42,652 nucleotides of DNA from Candidatus Shapirobacteria bacterium (GTDB lineage Bacteria; Patescibacteriota; Microgenomatia; UBA12405), in NCBI GenBank assembly GCA_028700625.1, contig JAQVSI010000005.1:1-42652 (forward strand), written 5' to 3'. The translations under genes were made by a program, and so were the position numbers. Of the stretch, positions 8,548 to 15,391 are shown piece by piece. The notes beneath the pieces were generated by a model. It saw only the letters and a program-made list of their open reading frames with translations. It did not search any database and was not told the DNA's origin. The stretch's first letter is position 1. Every line of letters starts with the position of its first letter.

Positions 8548-8633
8548 AATCCCCCATCTTCCGACAGGGGATTCAAATGTTTTTTTAAGTCTCCCTTTTA
8601 TCAAGGGGAGATGTCTGAAGGACAGAGGGGTTT
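8548..8633. repeat. Hairpin-rich repeat between convergent genes; possible bidirectional terminator
   Basis: The 107-bp gap between two converging stops holds three hairpins. They are AATCCCC...GGGGATT (8548-8573), CTCCCTT...AAGGGGAG (8591-8610) and TGTC-TGAAG-GACA (8612-8624), the last followed by GAGGGGTTT. The second and third match, in order and sequence, the double hairpin inside the coding region at 30271-30320. It is therefore a dispersed element. Its place between convergent stops fits a terminator role, but no long U run directly follows a stem. Confidence 0.7.
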
Positions 8634-9255
8634 AAAAACCTCTAGCCAACTTTCTGAAATAAAATCCACCAGAAGCAGTTAATGTAACTAAAATTGTTTT
8701 AACAATAAGATCAGAAGCACCAGTATTGGGGACAGTATTTTTACCAATAAAATAACTGGCATTATCACTGTCGCTTAAATTATCAACCTTAGCTTCAACA
8801 TTATTAGTTTCTTTAGTAAGAACACTAATTTTTGTAGAATCTTTTATTTTAGCTCTGATTAAGTATTCCTTAGATTGACCTGGGTCTAATTTATCAATAG
8901 TCCATTCAACTAAATTTCCTTTTTCATTAAAAGTTCCTGGATTAAAAATTAGTCCTAAATATTTTGGTAAAGTATCTCTAACTTTAATATTATTTAAAGT
9001 TTCTTTTCCAGTGTTTTCCACTTTAATTTGAAACTCAATTACATCTTTTTCAAAAAATGTTTTTCTTGAAGCTTCAATATTATCAAAATATTGAGTATCA
9101 CCTATAGCTCTAATTTTTTTATCGATTGAGATTTCTTTATTATTCTCACTTTGAGAATAATATTGACCATAGGCCTTAAGAGGACTGAATAGCGAAAAAA
9201 ACAAGATTGCTATTGCTCCGAAGATAAAACTGATATTTAATATTTTATGTTCCAC
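8632..9255 (-). CDS. DUF11-type surface protein with VPNTG sorting-like tail
   Basis: This 207-residue exported protein starts at GTG, and no later Met is usable. It has a signal peptide (about 1-30, ending KAYGQ), a beta-rich DUF11/conserved-repeat domain (about 65-140, including IKVENTGKETL and VRDTLPKYLG), then VPNTGA (175-180), a hydrophobic segment (about 183-200) and the basic tail RKLARGF. That tail follows the layout of LPxTG-type sorting signals, with V in place of L. No sortase gene lies in the window, so the tail may only anchor the protein in the membrane. It is monocistronic, convergent with the C39-like gene, and served by a consensus promoter. Confidence 0.82.
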   Translation of the reverse strand: MEHKILNISFIFGAIAILFFSLFSPLKAYGQYYSQSENNKEISIDKKIRAIGDTQYFDNIEASRKTFFEKDVIEFQIKVENTGKETLNNIKVRDTLPKYLGLIFNPGTFNEKGNLVEWTIDKLDPGQSKEYLIRAKIKDSTKISVLTKETNNVEAKVDNLSDSDNASYFIGKNTVPNTGASDLIVKTILVTLTASGGFYFRKLARGF

Positions 9256-9283
9256 CTGCGTTATTAATATTTAATTATAGGAC

Positions 9284-9312
9284 ATTATATCTCTTTAGTG
9301 TTCAATTGTCAA
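9284..9312 (-). promoter_or_regulatory. Consensus sigma70 promoter for the DUF11 gene (TTGACA-17-TATAAT)
   Basis: On the minus strand a perfect -35 TTGACA (9312-9307) and a perfect -10 TATAAT (9289-9284) are separated by exactly 17 bp. Transcription would start near 9277, leaving a leader of about 21 nt before the GTG at 9255. A second TATAAT at 9279-9274 has no matching -35. Confidence 0.85.
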
Positions 9313-9327
9313 ACAAAACTCAAATAC

Positions 9328-9357
9328 TTGTTTTTTAATCCTTTTTTGCCTTATACT
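9328..9357 (+). promoter_or_regulatory. Promoter placing the start codon at +1 (TTGTTT-18-TATACT)
   Basis: -35 TTGTTT at 9328-9333 and -10 TATACT at 9352-9357 have an 18-bp spacer. Only 6 nt separate the -10 from the ATG at 9364, so the mRNA should begin at or next to the start codon. This also argues against the upstream in-frame GTG at 9298, which lies before the promoter. Confidence 0.7.
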
Positions 9358-9363
9358 CTATTT

Positions 9364-10092
9364 ATGGCTAAATATCTAATAGACGAACTTTCTGTTTTTT
9401 TTCCTTGCTACAACGAAGAAAAAAATATCAAAAATACAATAGACAAAACCATTCCAGTTCTTAAAAAAAATGCCCAAAATTGGGAAATAATTTTAATTAA
9501 TGATGGTTCTAAAGATAACACAGCTAAGGTTTTAGAGGAAATCAAAAAAGAATACCCTAAGCAAATCGAGATCATAAATCACAACCCTAATCGTGGCTAC
9601 GGAGCTGCTCTTAAAAGTGGCCTTTACAATGCTAAATATCAATGGATTGCTTTTACCGATGCCGATGGTCAGTTCGATTTTGCCGAAGTCACTAAGCTTA
9701 TTGAAAAGCAAAAATCAACCAAAGCAGACATAGTTATTGGCTATTATCTAGCTCGTCAGGTTTCCAAGGCCGCCATTTTTACCTCAAAGATATGGGAATT
9801 AATCGTTTTTATTCTTTTTGGACTTCATGTTACCGACATTGATTGTGGATTCAAATTGATTAATAAAAAAGTTATAGACACTATTCCCAAGCTTGAAGCT
9901 GAAAGGGGAGCCTTTATAAGTAGTGAATTTTTAATTAAATCAAAAAAGGCTGGCTTTAAAATTGTTGAAATAGGTGTTCACCACTATCCAAGGCTTGAAG
10001 GTAAAGCCACAGGTAGAAGCTTAAAAGTAATCATAAAAAGCTTTTCTGACCTATTTAGGCTTTGGTTTAAAATTTCTTTTCACCGTGCTTAA
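9364..10092 (+). CDS. GT2 glycosyltransferase, polyprenyl-phosphate-sugar synthase (DPM1-like)
   Basis: This enzyme likely moves a sugar from a nucleotide sugar to polyprenyl phosphate on the inner face of the membrane. The 242-residue GT-A protein has FFPCYNEEKNI (nucleotide binding), INDGSKDNT, the metal-binding TDADGQFD (DxD at D99/D101) and the DPM-type DIDCGFKLI. A single hydrophobic stretch lies near 143-157 and no C-terminal membrane domain is present, as in soluble or peripheral DPM1-type enzymes. I start at the ATG just after the promoter. The gene end overlaps the GT-C gene at 10085 by 8 nt, so donor synthesis and donor use appear coupled. Sugar identity is unknown. Confidence 0.88.
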   Translation: MAKYLIDELSVFFPCYNEEKNIKNTIDKTIPVLKKNAQNWEIILINDGSKDNTAKVLEEIKKEYPKQIEIINHNPNRGYGAALKSGLYNAKYQWIAFTDADGQFDFAEVTKLIEKQKSTKADIVIGYYLARQVSKAAIFTSKIWELIVFILFGLHVTDIDCGFKLINKKVIDTIPKLEAERGAFISSEFLIKSKKAGFKIVEIGVHHYPRLEGKATGRSLKVIIKSFSDLFRLWFKISFHRA

Positions 10093-11566
10093 AAATTTCT
10101 TCAAAAAATATTGGTTACTAGTCGCCATCTTGATTTTGGCTTCTTTTCTTCGTCTTTATAGAATCTCTGATTATATGGAATTTCTCGGTGATCAAGGCCG
10201 TGATGTCGTCATTATTAAAGACTTCCTAAAAAATGGTAATTTATTTTTTATAGGTCCTCAAACCAGTATTGGCAATATGTATCTTGGCCCTTATTTCTAT
10301 TATTTAATCGCTCCTTCTCTTTTAATTGCCAATTACAACCCTGTCGGCCCAGCTGTTTTTATTGCTCTCATTAATATTGCTACTGTTGCTTTAATATTTT
10401 TTGTCAGTAAAAAATGGTTTAATCTAAAAATTGCCTATATTGCTTCCTTTTTATTCTCCATCTCTCCTGTTGTTATTAAATTTTCCAATTTCATCTGGAA
10501 TCCCAATATAATGCCTTTTTTTAGCTTACTTTTTGTCTATTTTTTCTTCGAAAGTTTTCATTCAAAAAAATTCCATTATTTTCTCTATGCATCACTAGCT
10601 TTTGTCATGGTAATGAATAGCCACTACCTTGGTTTAGCTCTCTTACCTTTTGTTGGTCTTTTCTGGATTTATAATCTGATTAAATTTATTAGAAATAAGT
10701 CATCGCAACTTAAACCTTTTTTAAAATACACTCTTTTGGCTTTTTTAATTTTTATAGTATCTCTTACTCCTCAAATTCTTTTTGATATTAAGCATAATGG
10801 TCAAAATATCAAATCTCTTTTAACGTTTTTCACTTACCGGGAAACCACTGTCAATATCAAGGCCTACAAGGCCATTCCAGAGCTTCCTTCTTTATTCAAT
10901 CAAGTTAATACTCGGCTTTTAGCCGGCAAGAATGAAACAGCCGGTCTGGTAATTAGTATTATTTTTGCCATCAGCCTTATTTTTGTTTTTATTAAAAAAA
11001 GTCTACGATCTAATACCTACAATCTAATATCTATCTTTTGGCTTTTATCTGGTCTAATTTGTTTAGCTCTATATAAACAACATGTTTATGATCATTATTT
11101 TGCTTTTCTTTTCCCTGTAGTCTTTATTTTAATAGCTTTTTTAATTTCAAAATCTAAAATTTTTGGAATTCCTCTCTTTATCTTAATAACAGTATTTTCT
11201 TTAATAGAAATTCCTTTTCGTTGGCAACCAAATTACCAATTAAAAACCACCACTCAGATTGTTGATTTGATTATTTCCAATTCCAACGATCAAGATTTTA
11301 ATTTTGCCTTATTAGCTAAACAAAATTATGATCCAACTTACAGGTATATATTAGATAGTAAAAAAGCTAAGTTGGTAAATTTACCAGTCAAATTAGCATC
11401 TCAATTATTTGTAGTTTGTGAACCTTTTCAAATTGATTGTAATCCCATCAATAATCCAGAGTGGGCTGTTGCTGCTTTTGGTTGGGCAAAAATAGATAAT
11501 CAATGGGAAATAAATGGAATTAAAATCTTTAAGTTAATCCATAATCCAAATGGTAAGAAAGAATAA
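10085..11566 (+). CDS. GT-C membrane glycosyltransferase, DQGRD-type
   Basis: This 493-residue protein has about 11-12 helices and starts at a GTG overlapping the upstream stop (GTGCTTAA). The first exterior loop reads EFLGDQGRDVVIIKDF (D36 and D40), taking the place of the Asp-Glu pair in GT39 enzymes. IGPQTSIGNMYLGPYFYY, a FDIKHN segment after the middle helices and YDHYFAFLFP are shared with the next two GT-C proteins. It probably uses the lipid-linked sugar made by the overlapping GT2. A heptanucleotide repeat (11001-11035) encodes about residues 306-317 in a predicted cytoplasmic loop. The C-terminal 100 residues are a soluble exterior domain. Confidence 0.83.
   Translation: MLKNFFKKYWLLVAILILASFLRLYRISDYMEFLGDQGRDVVIIKDFLKNGNLFFIGPQTSIGNMYLGPYFYYLIAPSLLIANYNPVGPAVFIALINIATVALIFFVSKKWFNLKIAYIASFLFSISPVVIKFSNFIWNPNIMPFFSLLFVYFFFESFHSKKFHYFLYASLAFVMVMNSHYLGLALLPFVGLFWIYNLIKFIRNKSSQLKPFLKYTLLAFLIFIVSLTPQILFDIKHNGQNIKSLLTFFTYRETTVNIKAYKAIPELPSLFNQVNTRLLAGKNETAGLVISIIFAISLIFVFIKKSLRSNTYNLISIFWLLSGLICLALYKQHVYDHYFAFLFPVVFILIAFLISKSKIFGIPLFILITVFSLIEIPFRWQPNYQLKTTTQIVDLIISNSNDQDFNFALLAKQNYDPTYRYILDSKKAKLVNLPVKLASQLFVVCEPFQIDCNPINNPEWAVAAFGWAKIDNQWEINGIKIFKLIHNPNGKKE
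11001..11035. repeat. In-frame heptanucleotide repeat (ATCTAxx type, 5 units)
   Basis: Five consecutive 7-bp units read GTCTACG, ATCTAAT, ACCTACA, ATCTAAT and ATCTATC. They lie inside the GT-C gene and keep its frame (21 nt = 7 codons), encoding LRSNTYNLIS in a loop between two helices. The same unit type recurs at 16023, 35283 and 36905. Confidence 0.75.
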
Positions 11567-13064
11567 AATAAAATTTTTTTTAAAAAATAATTGGTTAATT
11601 ATTGCAATTTGGTTAGTTGGTTTATTTCTAAGATCTTACCGTCAAGGCGATTTGTTAGGTTTTTATTATGATCAAGGAAGAGATGCCTTAATGGCCCAAG
11701 ACATAATTAGTGGTAAAAATTTTCCAGCCATAGGCCCAACAACCGGAATTAAAGGTTTATATCTAGGTCCTTTTTGGTTTTATTTAATAACCCCAGGTTA
11801 TTTTTTTGGAAGGGGCAACCCTGCCATTGCCAGTCTTTTTATTGAATTTTTAGAAAGTCTTACTATTCCTTTAATCTATCTTTTATTAAAAAAGTATTGG
11901 AATAAAACTGGAGCTATATTAGCCGCAACCTTCTGGTCTTTTAGTTATTATTTAATCCTTTCCAGCCGATGGTTTTCAAATCCTTCGCCCTTACCTTTTT
12001 TTGTCCTCCTTATTATTTATTTTCTCTTAGAAGTTTTCAATTACAAAAAGTATAAATATTGGCCAATAATTTCTCTGTTATTAGGATTATCACTTCAACT
12101 CGAAGCTGCTTCGGCTGTTTTTTTTATTCCCGTTATTTTGGTTTTTTCTTTAATAAATTATCGTGTTTTGTTAAAAATTAAGTTTAAAATATGGCTTCAA
12201 GTAGCTTTTTCCTTTTTTATTCTCTTAATTCCTCAGTTTGCTTTTGAATTTAAAAATAATTTTTTTATAACTAAAAACTTATTTGGTTTTTTAACCGGTA
12301 AAGTAAATTCGTCTACTGGAAAATCTTGGGCAATTCCAAATTTACATTTTATTAAAGAAAGATTTTTAGTTTTCTATAACATTCTCTTTTCAAAATTAGA
12401 TACTAACGTCACTTGGATTTCTATTGTTTTTTTAATTATTTTTATTATCAGTGTTATTTTGTTGTCAACAAGATTAAAAAATAAATTTGTTCAAATTTTA
12501 ATGCTTTGGTTGTTTATCCCTTTATTTTTACTCTTATTTTTTGTCGGTAATTACGGCAATCTTTATGACTATTACCTAACTGGTTTCTTTCCATCTTTTA
12601 TTATCATTTTTTCATTAGGATTAACTTTTTTTAATAAATCTATTTTAAATAAATTATTATTAATTATTATTTTTATCTTGTTTTTTAAAGGAAATCTTTC
12701 TTTTATAAAAAATAAATTATCAGCTGGAATTGACGGTCCTGAACATATCACCTTTGGCAATCAAAAATGGGCCTTAAATAAAATTTGCCAAGAGACTAGA
12801 GGTAAAAAATACAATTTTTCTGTTTATGTGCCGCCATATACCCCTTATTCTTATGACTATTTAATGAATTGGTATGTAAAAGAAGGAAAGTGTTCTTTTC
12901 CAATTAAAGAAGAAGCCGATTCAATTTTTCTCATTTATGAAGTTGATCCAGCCAATCCAGAGAGATTAAACACTTGGCTACAAGACAACACTGCAACAAT
13001 AAAATCAAAAACAAACTATGGTGGTGTGCATGTTCAAGAAAGGGTAAGAAACGTTAAAAAATAG
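11550..13064 (+). CDS. GT-C membrane glycosyltransferase, DQGRD-type
   Basis: This 504-residue paralogue follows the previous gene with a 17-nt overlap. The first exterior loop has GFYYDQGRDALMAQDI (D41 and D45), then IGPTTGIKGLYLGPFWFY, the FEFKNN segment and LYDYYLTGFFP in the positions matched by its neighbours. About 11 helices precede a soluble C-terminal domain of about 110 residues (from KWALNKI onward). Role: probable transfer from polyprenyl-phosphate sugar to a growing exterior glycan. The stop faces the minus-strand GT-C stop with only 3 nt between, leaving no room for an independent terminator. Confidence 0.83.
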   Translation: MVRKNKIKFFLKNNWLIIAIWLVGLFLRSYRQGDLLGFYYDQGRDALMAQDIISGKNFPAIGPTTGIKGLYLGPFWFYLITPGYFFGRGNPAIASLFIEFLESLTIPLIYLLLKKYWNKTGAILAATFWSFSYYLILSSRWFSNPSPLPFFVLLIIYFLLEVFNYKKYKYWPIISLLLGLSLQLEAASAVFFIPVILVFSLINYRVLLKIKFKIWLQVAFSFFILLIPQFAFEFKNNFFITKNLFGFLTGKVNSSTGKSWAIPNLHFIKERFLVFYNILFSKLDTNVTWISIVFLIIFIISVILLSTRLKNKFVQILMLWLFIPLFLLLFFVGNYGNLYDYYLTGFFPSFIIIFSLGLTFFNKSILNKLLLIIIFILFFKGNLSFIKNKLSAGIDGPEHITFGNQKWALNKICQETRGKKYNFSVYVPPYTPYSYDYLMNWYVKEGKCSFPIKEEADSIFLIYEVDPANPERLNTWLQDNTATIKSKTNYGGVHVQERVRNVKK

Positions 13065-13067
13065 TTT

Positions 13068-14564
13068 TTATTCAGTGTATCCAAGTAATGGATCTATTTT
13101 ATTATTTGGATCTTTACACCATTCTTCACTAGAAGCTTTAGTTTGTACTGGCAAAATAACTCCAAATCTTCCAAACTTTTTATTTACTTCATTATTGCTT
13201 ATATCCCACGGAACAACCACATTGTAAGTTGGAACAGAATTACTTGGTTTAATTATGTCCACGCCTTTATACCAAAACAAATATCTAAATCCCACTCCGT
13301 CTCCAAATTTAGCTATATAATTTATTCCAACACATGGGTAATTATTTTTAATTTGGTCGGCTCTAATATATTCTACTAATTGTTTTTTGTAAAAATAAGA
13401 ATCATTTAAATCATTAGCTGTTATTAACCAGTAAAAATTAGTAACTAAATAAACTCCACCAATCACCCAAGCTATCTTATTTAAGTATTTTTTGTTTAAA
13501 ACAAGATCAAAAAACAAAGCGAGCATTAATATATATATTGGTAAATAGTTAGTGAAATAATATTCACTCACTACTCTTTTTGACGTAAATTGAGCCAATC
13601 CAATTAAAAACATCCATAATAGTAATAGATTAAGGTCTTTTTTTGATATTTTTTTAAATTTATAAACCACATAAGTAATAAAAATAAAAACTATCCACAT
13701 AAGTTCAAAAGGTTTAATTGGCCATTCAGAAATTAATCTCCTTTGCATTTCCCAAGATGAAGCATTAATAACTTTTTTGAGTTTAGCAAAGCCAGTTGGG
13801 TTTCCTAGGTCTTTTTTAGAAGCAATAATAACGCTTTTTACTTGAGAAAAATTATGTTTAATTTCAAAAAACCAAAAAGGACTACTAACCATCATAAATA
13901 TTAAAAACGAAATTAAAACATTCTTAATTTTAATTGCTTTAATTTTTTCTTTAAAAGTACCCTTAGACATAAAATAAGCCAAAATAGGTATTGGTAAGAT
14001 AGGTAAAAGAGCGATATGAATGTGATAAGTTAATCCTACTAAAACAGCATAAAGTGGCATTAATTTTAAATTTTTTCTAAACATTCCAAAAATTACATAC
14101 AAAAACCAAACAGACCAAATTATTGCCGGTTCTGTTGGTACTGACCATTTATCATAAAAAGCTGTTCCAAAAGAAACAGCATGTATAAAAGCCATTATCA
14201 ATCCAACTCTCTCAGAAAAATATTTCTTACCAAAAAAATAAAAACTTAATATAGTTAACAATCCGATTATTGTTGTTGGCACAATGGCACTCATCGGATC
14301 CATATTAGACAACCAATAACTTGCTGCCATTATGTAGTAGTAGAGTGGTCCAATAAAAACACCATCAACACTGGTAATTTGTCCAACACTTCTTATATGT
14401 TTATTAACCACAATATCTTTTGCAATCCAAGAATATAAATCATGATCATGCCCAAAATTGAAAGATTTTTCAAAATTATAAACCCTCATCACAAAACCAA
14501 TTAAAATAATAGCAATCAATATTAAAAAAGTTTTTTTACTAGTAATTTCTTTTATCTTTAACAT
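13068..14564 (-). CDS. GT-C membrane glycosyltransferase, HDHD variant of the DQGRD type
   Basis: This 498-residue protein is encoded against its neighbours. I start at the ATG at 14564, which sits 7 nt after an extended -10. A TTG 33 nt upstream would add 11 residues that begin upstream of the -10 box. The first exterior loop reads NFGHDHDLYSWIAKDI (D40, D42) where its relatives have DQGRD. It shares FIGPLYYY, FFEIKHN and SEYYFTNYLP with the 10085 and 11550 proteins, so it belongs to the same subfamily with altered acidic spacing. The C-terminal domain (about 400-498) is soluble. It is monocistronic and convergent with 11550-13064. Confidence 0.82.
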   Translation of the reverse strand: MLKIKEITSKKTFLILIAIILIGFVMRVYNFEKSFNFGHDHDLYSWIAKDIVVNKHIRSVGQITSVDGVFIGPLYYYIMAASYWLSNMDPMSAIVPTTIIGLLTILSFYFFGKKYFSERVGLIMAFIHAVSFGTAFYDKWSVPTEPAIIWSVWFLYVIFGMFRKNLKLMPLYAVLVGLTYHIHIALLPILPIPILAYFMSKGTFKEKIKAIKIKNVLISFLIFMMVSSPFWFFEIKHNFSQVKSVIIASKKDLGNPTGFAKLKKVINASSWEMQRRLISEWPIKPFELMWIVFIFITYVVYKFKKISKKDLNLLLLWMFLIGLAQFTSKRVVSEYYFTNYLPIYILMLALFFDLVLNKKYLNKIAWVIGGVYLVTNFYWLITANDLNDSYFYKKQLVEYIRADQIKNNYPCVGINYIAKFGDGVGFRYLFWYKGVDIIKPSNSVPTYNVVVPWDISNNEVNKKFGRFGVILPVQTKASSEEWCKDPNNKIDPLLGYTE

Positions 14565-14571
14565 AATTCTA

Positions 14572-14601
14572 ATATTAGCATAATATCCATTTTCCAATCA
14601 A
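14572..14601 (-). promoter_or_regulatory. Leaderless-type promoter, minus strand (TTGATT-18-extended TAATAT)
   Basis: On the minus strand TTGATT (14601-14596) is followed after 18 bp by TGC-TAATAT (-10 at 14577-14572). Seven bases then lead to the ATG at 14564. The -35 directly adjoins, and shares base 14596 with, the -35 of the divergent plus-strand promoter. Confidence 0.6.
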
Positions 14602-14619
14602 ACAAATTGATTGTATAAT
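14591..14619 (+). promoter_or_regulatory. Leaderless-type promoter, plus strand (TTTCCA-17-TATAAT)
   Basis: A perfect -10 TATAAT at 14614-14619 and a weaker -35 TTTCCA at 14591-14596 have a 17-bp spacer. Seven bases separate the -10 from the ATG at 14627, so the transcript should start at the start codon. No Shine-Dalgarno sequence is present. Confidence 0.65.
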
Positions 14620-14626
14620 TCATTAA

Positions 14627-15391
14627 ATGAAATCAATTTCAATCATTATCCCTTGCTATAACGAAGAAAACAACCTAAAAAATGGTGTCTTAGATGAAGT
14701 TTATTCTTTTCTTAAAACCCAAGAATTTAATTGGGAGGTTATAATCTGTAACGATGAATCAACCGATAACAGTTTTAAATTAGTCAAAGAATTTTCGTCT
14801 AAACATACTGGTTTTCGTGTATTAAATTTACCTCATGGAGGTAAACCATCAGCAGTTTGGGGTGGTATTAAAGAAGCTAAATATCCCCTAATTCTTTTTA
14901 CCGACATGGATCAATCCACCCCTTTAAAAGAAATAAATAAATTATTACCATTTTTTGATAAAGGATTTGACATTGTAATTGGTTCTAGAGGTGTCTCTCG
15001 TGAAGGGAATTCTTTAATTAGAAAAATAATGGCCAGAGGTTTTCTTTTTGGTCGTCGTTTAGTCTTACTTCCAAAAATAATCGATACCCAATGTGGTTTT
15101 AAAGCTTTTAAAACAGACGTTGCTAAAAAAACGTTCCCAAACCTTCAATTTTTTAAAGATAAAAATGATAAAAAAGGATGGAGAGTATCAGCTTTCGATG
15201 TAGAACTTCTTTTTATGGCTCAAAAATGGGGTTATAAAATTAAAGAGGTTGAAGTCGATTGGAAAAACGAAGATTTAAGTACCACCAAAGGTGATGATTC
15301 TACTCGTTTTCAAAAAGAATCAAAGCAAATGCTACAAGAAATAGTAAGAGTTATTAAAAACAACCTTCAAGGTGTTTATGACAAAAAATAA
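14627..15391 (+). CDS. GT2 glycosyltransferase, polyprenyl-phosphate-glucose synthase-like (ALG5/DPG type)
   Basis: This 254-residue GT-A enzyme is of the dolichyl-phosphate glucosyltransferase type. It has SIIIPCYNEENNL, ICNDESTDNS, the metal site FTDMDQSTPLKEI (DxD plus the STP typical of ALG5-like proteins), a VIGSRG loop, and DTQCGFKAFK. It likely charges polyprenyl phosphate with a hexose in the cytoplasm. There are no transmembrane helices. Its end overlaps the start of the GT-C gene at 15378 by 14 nt, the second donor-enzyme/GT-C pair in the island. The sugar could be glucose or another hexose, which motif reading cannot settle. Confidence 0.87.
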   Translation: MKSISIIIPCYNEENNLKNGVLDEVYSFLKTQEFNWEVIICNDESTDNSFKLVKEFSSKHTGFRVLNLPHGGKPSAVWGGIKEAKYPLILFTDMDQSTPLKEINKLLPFFDKGFDIVIGSRGVSREGNSLIRKIMARGFLFGRRLVLLPKIIDTQCGFKAFKTDVAKKTFPNLQFFKDKNDKKGWRVSAFDVELLFMAQKWGYKIKEVEVDWKNEDLSTTKGDDSTRFQKESKQMLQEIVRVIKNNLQGVYDKK

